A stretch of 64,000 nt of DNA from Streptantibioticus parmotrematis. GTDB taxonomy: Bacteria > Actinomycetota > Actinomycetes > Streptomycetales > Streptomycetaceae. The stretch's first letter is position 1. The number at the start of each line of letters is the position of its first letter. Position numbers and translations under genes: made by a program. The notes under the pieces are model-generated. The model did no database searches. It was not told the origin of the DNA and saw only the letters and a program-made list of their open reading frames with translations. Positions 58,110 to 64,000 of this stretch are shown one piece after another. The stretch lies in NCBI RefSeq assembly GCF_019890615.1, contig NZ_JAINVZ010000005.1:310001-374000 (forward strand), given 5' to 3'.

Positions 58110-59390
58110 ATGCCGACGTGGCGACTGCGCGAGTTCCACGACGACGACCTGGACCAGGCCATCCAGATGTGGGACCAGGACCGTCAGGCGGACGAGACGG
58201 TGCCCGTCTTCCCCGTCTCCGAGGTCATGGCCGCGGCCCGGAGCGGCGAACCCGCCGTAGTCGCCGTCGTGGGCGACGAGCTGGTCGGCATGGCGGTGGC
58301 CCAGAGCAAGGGTGAGCGGGGCTGGATCACGTTGGTGGCGCTCGCGGCGATGTGGCGCAACCGTGGCATCGGCAGCCAGCTGATCGCCGAGGTCGAACGG
58401 CGCCTGCGGGGCAACGGGGTCCGCCGCATCAGCGCGCTCCTCGCCCCCGGCGCGACCGGCGCCAAGGCCCTGGAGAACTCCGGCTACCGCGCACGCGACG
58501 GCCTGCTCTTCTACGAGAAGGCCGAACACCTCGGCGCCAGCGACGCCGGCCTGCTGGCGGAGATCGGCGGCAGGGTGCTCCCGCGCGGACTGTGGAGCGC
58601 GCTGGCCGGGATGGAACGCGAGAAGGACGCCATCGAACGCCGGATCGTCCTTCCGCTGGCGGAACCCGCGCTGGCCGACCGCTACGGGCTCACCCCGCCC
58701 AAGGCGGTGATCCTCTTCGGTCCGCCGGGTACCGGCAAGACCAGCTTCGCCAAGGCCGTCGCCTCTCGGCTCGGCTGGCCCTTCGTGGAGCTGTTCCCCT
58801 CCCGGCTGGCCGCGGACACCGGGGGCGGCCTCGCCGCGTCGCTGCGGGACGCGTTCACCGACCTGGCCAACCTGGAGTCGGTGCTGCTCTTCATCGACGA
58901 GGTCGAGGAGATCGCGGGCGTGCGCTCCGGGCAGGCCGTCGACCCCGGGCACGGTGTCACCAACGAACTGCTCAAGCTGATCCCCGGATTCCGCGACCAC
59001 GACGACCGGCTGCTGATCTGTGCGACGAACTCCGTGCGGTCGCTGGATCCGGCGTTCCTGCGGCCCGGCAGGTTCGACTACGTGATCCCGGTCGGCCCGC
59101 CCGACCGGGTCGCGCGTGAGGCGATCTGGCGGCGCTACCTCGGCCCGGCCGCAGACGACGTGGAGGTGGCGCGCCTGGTCGCCGCGAGCGAGATGTTCAC
59201 GCCTGCCGACATCGAGTTCGCGGCCCGCAAGGGCGCCCACACCGCGTTCGAACGCGAGGTGGTGGAGCGCCGGGGCACGCCGGCCTCCACCGACGACTAC
59301 CTGGCCGCCATCGCCGACACCCGTCCCACCCTGACCGCCCAGGCGATCACGGAGTTCCGCGAGGACATCGACCAGTACGAACGCCTCTGA
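58110..59390 (+). CDS. GNAT acetyltransferase-AAA ATPase fusion
   Basis: 426 residues. Residues 1-140 are a GNAT domain: V-A-L-A-A-M-W-R-N-R-G-I-G-S-Q-L is the acetyl-CoA pyrophosphate loop (motif A). Residues about 160-420 are an AAA+ ATPase: Walker A G-P-P-G-T-G-K-T near 204-211, Walker B L-L-F-I-D-E-V-E-E near 258-266, sensor 1 A-T-N-S, and arginine fingers in L-R-P-G-R-F-D. The ATPase part is closest to single-ring SpoVK/katanin-like AAA proteins. Role unknown. ATG 58110 behind GAGGTGGTG. Confidence 0.85.
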   Translation: MPTWRLREFHDDDLDQAIQMWDQDRQADETVPVFPVSEVMAAARSGEPAVVAVVGDELVGMAVAQSKGERGWITLVALAAMWRNRGIGSQLIAEVERRLRGNGVRRISALLAPGATGAKALENSGYRARDGLLFYEKAEHLGASDAGLLAEIGGRVLPRGLWSALAGMEREKDAIERRIVLPLAEPALADRYGLTPPKAVILFGPPGTGKTSFAKAVASRLGWPFVELFPSRLAADTGGGLAASLRDAFTDLANLESVLLFIDEVEEIAGVRSGQAVDPGHGVTNELLKLIPGFRDHDDRLLICATNSVRSLDPAFLRPGRFDYVIPVGPPDRVAREAIWRRYLGPAADDVEVARLVAASEMFTPADIEFAARKGAHTAFEREVVERRGTPASTDDYLAAIADTRPTLTAQAITEFREDIDQYERL

Positions 59391-59453
59391 CCGCGGCGGC
59401 CCGCCGGGCGACCCGGGTCCGGGCCGAGCCGTCGCGCCTGGACCGTCCCCGGA

Positions 59454-60230
59454 TCAACCATCGGCGGCGAGGCGGTTCAGCCACTCCGTCAGCAGATGCC
59501 GCTCGGCGGCGCTGAGGCTTGTCTGCTCCGGCAGCGCGGCGCGCAGGGCGCGGGCGGCGCCGGCCGGACCCGAGTCCTCCACGGCCGGCCGCCGGTTGGT
59601 GACAGCGGCGACCATGGATTCGCGAAGGGTGGTCAACAGGGCCGGATCACGCCGCTCCCGGGGCAGGGACAGCCAGGTGAGCACCGCGCCGCGCGCCGTG
59701 GCGTTGATGATCTGGGCGGCGAGTTCCTCGTCGACGCGGAGCCATCCACCGGCGGCGAGGCGCCGGATGCGGCCCCTGAGGATCTCCATGCCGGCCTTGA
59801 AGGCGGCCGAGCCGGTCCGGGTGGGCTCGGTGTACATCAGCGTGAACAACGCGGGATTGGCCAGACCGAACTCGATCGCGACGTCCCAGCCCGCCCTGAG
59901 GTCCTCGATGGGGTCCTCGGGTTCGGGATCGACGTGCTTGGTGGCGAGGAACGCGGCGAAGCCGTGCTCGACCACGGCGTTGAGCAGGCCGTCTTTGTCG
60001 CCGAAGAGCCGGTAGATGGCCGGCGGTTGCAGGCCCGCCGCGTCGGCGACCGCGCGGGTGGTGACCGCGTCGCGACCACCGCGCGTCAGCAGACCGATGG
60101 CGGCCTCGACGACCCGCTGCCGGGTCTGCTCCCGGCCCGAAGACGCGGCGGCGGACGGAGAGGCGCTGGGCGCAGGGGCGCTGGGTGTGGAGGCGGTGGC
60201 GTCGTCCCCGCTGCGTGAACGTGCTGGCAT
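59454..60230 (-). CDS. TetR family transcriptional regulator
   Basis: 258 residues: a 33-residue Ala/Ser/Pro-rich leader, HTH near 57-78 (V-T-T-R-A-V-A-D-A-A-G-L-Q-P-P-A-I-Y-R-L-F) and a TetR_C domain. The leader makes it longer than usual; a start nearer residue 30 has no clear ribosome binding site. Divergent from the NAD(P)H-binding oxidoreductase at 60329, with an inverted repeat right at its start codon. Confidence 0.86.
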   Translation of the reverse strand: MPARSRSGDDATASTPSAPAPSASPSAAASSGREQTRQRVVEAAIGLLTRGGRDAVTTRAVADAAGLQPPAIYRLFGDKDGLLNAVVEHGFAAFLATKHVDPEPEDPIEDLRAGWDVAIEFGLANPALFTLMYTEPTRTGSAAFKAGMEILRGRIRRLAAGGWLRVDEELAAQIINATARGAVLTWLSLPRERRDPALLTTLRESMVAAVTNRRPAVEDSGPAGAARALRAALPEQTSLSAAERHLLTEWLNRLAADG

Positions 60231-60257
60231 GAATCAATGCTATCGCGTTCTTGATTC
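60231..60257. promoter_or_regulatory. Inverted repeat at the TetR start, operator candidate
   Basis: GAATCAA (60231-60237) and TTGATTC (60251-60257), perfect 7-bp arms with a 13-nt spacer, adjoining the TetR start codon. The 98-bp divergent region is AT-richer than its surroundings. Confidence 0.55.
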
Positions 60258-60328
60258 CGTCGTTAATATCAGTGGTACCGTGAAAATGTTTCCAACGGAA
60301 CCACGTTATCGCGACAATGGAGCGCATC

Positions 60329-61192
60329 ATGATCATCGTTACCGGAGCCACCGGACAGCTGGGGCGTCGGGTCGTCGAGCGGTTGCTCACCCGCGTGCCG
60401 GCGGACCGGGTCGGCGTCAGCGTCCGGGACCCGCAGAAGGCGCAGGGCCTGGCCGACCAGGGGGTGCGGGTGCGTCGAGGCAGCTTCACCGACCCCGCCG
60501 GCCTCGCACACGCCTTCGAGGGCGCCTCGCAGGTACTCGTCGTCTCCGTCGACGTCATGGGCGACGAGTGCGTGCGGCAGCACCGCACGGCGATCGACGC
60601 GGCCGTCGCGGCGGGTGCCCGCCGCATCCTCTACACCAGCCAGATGGGAGCCGGCGCGACGTCGCACTTCCAGGCCTGCCGTGACCACGCCGCCACAGAG
60701 GAGGCGCTGCGCGCCAGCGGTGTGCCGTTCACCGCGCTGCGCAACGGCTTCTACGCCACCAGCGCGGCGCACTTCCTCGGCCACGCGGTGGAGTCGGGCA
60801 GGCTCGCGCTGCCCGCCGACGGGCCGGTCGCCTGGACCGCGCACGCCGACCTCGCCGAGGCGACGGCCGCCATCCTGGCCGATGAGGGCCGTTTCGAGGG
60901 ACCCACACCGCCGCTGACGGGAGGTGGGACGCTGGACTTCGAGGAGATCGCCGCGATCGCGGCGAAGCTGACGGGCCGGACCATCACGAGGGTCACGGTC
61001 CCTGACGACCAGTACCGGGAGCAGATGATCGGGCAGGGCGTTCCCGCCGAATTGTCGGATCAGCTGCTCGGCATCTTTTCCGCGAGCCGCGCCGGCGAGT
61101 TCGCCACCGTCGACCCGACCCTCGCCACCCTGCTCGGCCGTGAGCCCGTCAGTACGGAGGCGGTGCTGCGCGAGCACCTGTCCGCCGGCTGA
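60329..61192 (+). CDS. NmrA/QorB-like NAD(P)H-binding oxidoreductase
   Basis: 287 residues from ATG 60329 behind GGAGC; an earlier ATG at 60317 is less likely. N-terminal V-T-G-A-T-G-Q-L-G-R-R-V binds NADP(H). The Y-T-S-Q-M-G segment holds the SDR-like Ser/Tyr region, but no Y-x3-K is seen, as in atypical SDRs such as NmrA and QorB (quinone oxidoreductase 2). Probably a quinone- or redox-related reductase under the divergent TetR. Confidence 0.85.
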   Translation: MIIVTGATGQLGRRVVERLLTRVPADRVGVSVRDPQKAQGLADQGVRVRRGSFTDPAGLAHAFEGASQVLVVSVDVMGDECVRQHRTAIDAAVAAGARRILYTSQMGAGATSHFQACRDHAATEEALRASGVPFTALRNGFYATSAAHFLGHAVESGRLALPADGPVAWTAHADLAEATAAILADEGRFEGPTPPLTGGGTLDFEEIAAIAAKLTGRTITRVTVPDDQYREQMIGQGVPAELSDQLLGIFSASRAGEFATVDPTLATLLGREPVSTEAVLREHLSAG

Positions 61193-61279
61193 CCCACGAA
61201 GACCGGGCCGCCCCAGGGTGCGGGGCGGACCACCCGCCCGCTCCCTCGGGTCGGCGGCACGTCCAGGGGCGGGAGGCGG

Positions 61280-61477
61280 TCAGGGAAGGTACCGCTCCAG
61301 CGCGGCCGCGCCCTTCTCCTCGATCAGCCGTCGTGCCTGCTCGATCCGCTCGGGTGTGACGTCCCGACCGGACGCCATCACCAGGTCCTCCGGGTCGAAG
61401 GGCCGTTCCGCGCCCGTGCGGAAGCGGGCCGGCCCGCCCCTGGCTGTGGACGTCTCCTCGTCCGCTGAATCCGTCAT
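61280..61477 (-). CDS. Small conserved hypothetical protein
   Basis: 65 residues from ATG 61475-61477. An acidic, disordered N-terminus (A-D-E-E-T-S-T-A-R), then a compact helical end: R-P-F-D-P-E-D-L-V-M-A-S-G-R-D-V-T, I-E-Q-A-R-R-L-I-E-E-K-G. I recall similar short proteins in Streptomyces but know no function. Stands alone between oppositely oriented genes. Confidence 0.6.
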   Translation of the reverse strand: MTDSADEETSTARGGPARFRTGAERPFDPEDLVMASGRDVTPERIEQARRLIEEKGAAALERYLP

Positions 61478-61576
61478 GTCGATCACCTGAATTCGGCCGG
61501 GGCCATCACCGGGATGGCGGTGTCCCTCCACGCTAGTCCCGGACTCCGTGAGCCGCACAGGAAGGTTCGCGGGCGG

Positions 61577-62161
61577 TCACGACCCGGCGGGCGAGGTGCG
61601 GCCGACCAGCTCCAGCAACTTCCGCAGCACCTCGTCGGCGATGTCCGCCAGGGACCGTTCCTCGCCCTCGCCGATCCACAGGGTGAACGCCGTGCCGAAC
61701 ACGGTCATGCCCGTCTTCGCCGCCAGCGTCGCGGACAGCTCGTCGACGCCGCGCGCCCGCAGGGATCCCGCGATGGCGGCGGCGAGGCTGCCGAGTTTGT
61801 GCGACTCGCGCTCCTGGAGCGCGGGATTGCGGTCGATCACCGACTGCCGGGTGCGCGAGTGCGGACGGCGTTCGTCGGTGAAGAACGCCGAGGCGGACCG
61901 CAGGGCACAGGCCACGACGTCGATCGGGGAGGCGTCGGCCGGAGCGGACTCCACGCCGGTGAGAAACGCCTCCCGCAGGACGTGCTGGCCGTGGAAGAGG
62001 ACCTCGCGCTTGTCGGTGAAGTGCCGGAAGAACGTGCGCTCGGTCAGTCCCACGGACCGCGCGATCTCCGTAGCGGTCGTCTGTTCGTAGCCACGGGTGG
62101 CGAACAGCTCGAGTGCCGCCCTTTGCAGCCGCTCCGGAGTCCCCGGTTCCCAACGCACCAT
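61577..62161 (-). CDS. TetR family transcriptional regulator
   Basis: 194 residues. HTH near 28-49 (T-T-A-T-E-I-A-R-S-V-G-L-T-E-R-T-F-F-R-H-F), the R-T-F-F-R-H-F variant of the recognition helix common in actinobacteria. The C-terminal domain carries an acidic I-G-E-G-E-E-R-S-L-A-D-I tail. Divergent from the SDR-like gene at 62301, with a perfect TGTCAGTGACA palindrome between them. Confidence 0.87.
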   Translation of the reverse strand: MVRWEPGTPERLQRAALELFATRGYEQTTATEIARSVGLTERTFFRHFTDKREVLFHGQHVLREAFLTGVESAPADASPIDVVACALRSASAFFTDERRPHSRTRQSVIDRNPALQERESHKLGSLAAAIAGSLRARGVDELSATLAAKTGMTVFGTAFTLWIGEGEERSLADIADEVLRKLLELVGRTSPAGS

Positions 62162-62222
62162 GCCGACGAGTGTAGTGATGACAGGGACTGACGTGTAGGC
62201 GTAGGGTAGGCCTCAAGGTTGA

Positions 62223-62233
62223 TGTCAGTGACA
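62223..62233. promoter_or_regulatory. TetR operator candidate TGTCAGTGACA
   Basis: An 11-bp palindrome with one central base, flanked by a second nested repeat TGATGTC (62220-62226) and GACATCA (62234-62240). A degenerate relative (TGACAGGGACTGACG) lies near 62178-62192, next to the TetR start. Confidence 0.65.
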
Positions 62234-62300
62234 GACATCAGCCGTTAGTGATCGCTTCGAACGGGCGCCTGCGTGCGCGGCGCCGAAAAGAGGTCTTGTC

Positions 62301-63197
62301 ATGCGTGTATTCGTCACCGGAGCCTCCGGCTGGATCGGCACCGCGGTCGTCGGCGAGCTGCTCGCCGCGGGACACGAGGTCACCGGGCTGGCCAGGTCGC
62401 AGGCGTCCGCGGACGCGCTCCAGGCCAGGGGGGTCCGGGTGCGCCGCGGCGACCTCGACGACCTGGACGGCATCCGGGCCGGCGCCGAGGAGGCGGAGGC
62501 CGTCGTCCACCTCGCCAACAAGCACGACTTCGCGAACCAGGCCGTGAGCAACGCGGCCGAACGCGCCGCCGTCCAGACCATCGGCGACGCCCTCGAGGGC
62601 TCCGGCCGCCCCTTCCTGCTCGCGTCCGGCGTCGCCGGGCTCGCCCAGGGCAGGCCCTGTACCGAGGCCGACCCGTCCCCGTTCCACGGCCCGCAGTCCC
62701 CGCGCGGCGGCAGCGAGAACCTCGCGCTGGAGTTCGCCGACCGGGGCGTGCGCCCGGTGAGCCTGCGGTTCGCGCCGACCGTGCACGGCACCGGTGACCA
62801 CGGCTTCATCGCGGTCATCGCCGAGGCGGCCCGCCGCAGGGGCGTCTCCGGCTACCCCGGTGACGGGACCAACCGCTGGGCCGCCGTGCACCGGACCGAC
62901 GCCGCCCGCATGGTCGCCCTCGGCCTGGAGAAGGCGCCCGCCGGGGCCCGGCTGCACGCCGTCGCGGAAGAGGGCGTCACCACCCGCGACATCGCCGAGG
63001 CGATCGGCCGCGCCTTCGACCTGCCGGTGACCTCGGTCGACCCCGCCGACGCCGAGGACCACTTCGGATGGATCAGCGCCTTCTTCACCATGGACCTCGC
63101 GGCGACCTCGATCGAGACGCAGCGGCTCCTCGGCTGGACCCCGACCGGCCCGGGCCTCATCGAGGACATCGCCGCGGGGGCGTACGCGGCGCGCTGA
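62301..63197 (+). CDS. NAD-dependent epimerase/dehydratase-like SDR
   Basis: 298 residues. N-terminal V-T-G-A-S-G-W-I-G-T-A-V binds NAD(P). The catalytic Tyr-Lys pair of extended SDRs is not evident: the expected segment reads S-P-R-G-G-S-E-N, so this belongs to the atypical SDR group. The C-terminal G-W-T-P-T-G-P-G-L-I-E-D-I is typical of that group. GAGG upstream of ATG 62301. Likely target of the divergent TetR. Confidence 0.83.
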   Translation: MRVFVTGASGWIGTAVVGELLAAGHEVTGLARSQASADALQARGVRVRRGDLDDLDGIRAGAEEAEAVVHLANKHDFANQAVSNAAERAAVQTIGDALEGSGRPFLLASGVAGLAQGRPCTEADPSPFHGPQSPRGGSENLALEFADRGVRPVSLRFAPTVHGTGDHGFIAVIAEAARRRGVSGYPGDGTNRWAAVHRTDAARMVALGLEKAPAGARLHAVAEEGVTTRDIAEAIGRAFDLPVTSVDPADAEDHFGWISAFFTMDLAATSIETQRLLGWTPTGPGLIEDIAAGAYAAR

Positions 63198-63526
63198 CGG
63201 CGGGGCACGGGCGCGCCGTGGCAGGACGGCCCGGCGCGTCCGGCCTTCGGTGAAGGCCGCAGCGCCGGCGGCCGGTTGACACACCGCCGCCGCTCGCGGA
63301 GGCGTCGTGGGTATCGCGTGGAGAAGGGGTGAGAGATCCGTCCCCGCCGCGCGGTCGCTCCTGACCCCCGGAACGGCCGCGTCTGGGCGTTCCGCCCTCG
63401 TCGGAGGCGCGGCGCGGGTGCGGGATGCTGCTTGCCAGACCCGTGTGAAGAAGGGATGGTTGCTGGAAGACAACGATCCACGTCCTACGGAAGGCGGTTG
63501 ACCGGTGCGGTGGAGGCCAGCGGCCA
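63198..63526 (+). promoter_or_regulatory. 329-bp gap upstream of the terminal signalling gene
   Basis: No gene is supported. The stretch 63420-63480 is slightly AT-richer and should carry the promoter of the downstream PAS protein; GGAGG at 63512-63516 precedes its GTG. Confidence 0.4.
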
Positions 63527-64000
63527 GTGCCCGGATCTGAGCGGACGCCGGCAGATCCGGGGCGTACCCGCCCACGTCGTTCCGCGACGTGGGCCGAGGC
63601 GCCCTACCCGGTCGTCGTCGCCGACAGGGCGGGCGCGGTCGTCGAGTCCAACGACGCCGCTCTCACGCTGCTGCCCCGCCTGCGCCCCGGCGCACCGCTG
63701 GACGACACGGTCCCCGGCTGGCTCGCCGCGAGTCACGCCCGCCTGACGACACCCACCGGCGACCGCGACGACGTGCCCGCCGCCCTCCCCGGCCCCCGCG
63801 CCGGGACCGGGGAGCCGGTGGAGGGCATGGTCGGTGACCGCAGCTTCGGCGCCCATGCCACCCGGCGCGGCGACGGCGACGTGGTGTGGTGGCTGGTGGA
63901 GACCACCGACGTCCGCCTCGCCGAGGCGACCCTGGCCGAAGAACGCCGACGCACCTCCCTGCTCGCCGAGGCGTCGAACACCCTGCTGGCCTCGCTGAAC
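63527..64000 (+). CDS. PAS-domain signalling protein, 5' part (probable PAS/GAF-SpoIIE phosphatase or kinase)
   Basis: The frame is open from GTG 63527 to the window end, 158 codons. After an Arg/Pro-rich leader come P-Y-P-V-V-V-A-D-R-A-G-A-V-V-E-S-N-D-A-A and V-V-W-W-L-V-E-T-T-D-V, the start and end of a PAS domain. Next is a linker helix A-E-E-R-R-R-T-S-L-L-A-E-A-S-N-T-L-L-A, which in Streptomyces usually leads into a GAF plus SpoIIE phosphatase. The effector domain lies beyond the window. Confidence 0.7.
   Translation, partial: MPGSERTPADPGRTRPRRSATWAEAPYPVVVADRAGAVVESNDAALTLLPRLRPGAPLDDTVPGWLAASHARLTTPTGDRDDVPAALPGPRAGTGEPVEGMVGDRSFGAHATRRGDGDVVWWLVETTDVRLAEATLAEERRRTSLLAEASNTLLASLN

Overview
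The window reads as part of a Streptomyces (or close actinomycete) chromosome. G+C looks very high by eye, third codon positions are nearly all G or C, and GTG and TTG starts with GGAGG-type ribosome binding sites are common. The families are typical of Streptomyces: CsbD-like proteins, SpoIIE phosphatases, DUF3618/DUF4235 proteins, many TetR regulators, a Gap2-type GAPDH, and paired citrate synthases one of which carries an HTH domain. I saw no tRNA, rRNA, CRISPR array, prophage or intact insertion sequence.

Layout. 1-8 kb: a PlsC-type acyltransferase, stress proteins, an F420-reductase-like protein next to a decayed LysR gene, an HSL-type esterase, a histidine phosphatase, a MarR regulator and a SpoIIE phosphatase. 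8-23 kb: several divergent regulator/target pairs (HTH/epimerase, TetR/methyltransferase, TetR/SDR, TetR/FAD monooxygenase), most with inverted-repeat operator candidates between the genes; a divergent pair of citrate synthases; and a three-gene envelope-protein operon ending in a strong terminator. 23-29 kb: pyruvate oxidase, a small stress protein, a methyltransferase, a membrane protein and GAPDH.

29.2-49.5 kb is a biosynthetic gene cluster. A C-A-PCP-TE NRPS is translationally coupled to a 3143-residue hybrid with the order A-PCP-C-A-PCP-KS-KR-ACP-TE, followed by a TauD-type dioxygenase. The second A domain of the hybrid carries a proline-type specificity code. The KS module has no acyltransferase. 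Proline plus one reduced C2 unit plus a hydroxylase is the logic of the detoxin/rimosamide family. The cluster adds an unusual flank: a tryptophan 2,3-dioxygenase-like enzyme that lacks the distal histidine, an aminotransferase and three SAM methyltransferases, one of them with two domains. No AT, MbtH protein, transporter or cluster regulator is visible in the window.

52-58 kb is a hydroxyproline-catabolism operon: DHDPS-family deaminase, hydroxyproline 2-epimerase, GntR regulator and a three-component D-hydroxyproline dehydrogenase. It lies close to the cluster that probably hydroxylates proline. 58-64 kb has a GNAT-AAA ATPase fusion, two TetR/oxidoreductase divergent pairs and the 5' part of a PAS-containing signalling gene.

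Two patterns run through the whole window. One is the set of divergent regulator/target pairs with well-formed palindromes. The other is a series of 13-22 bp tandem duplications sitting at or just after stop codons.
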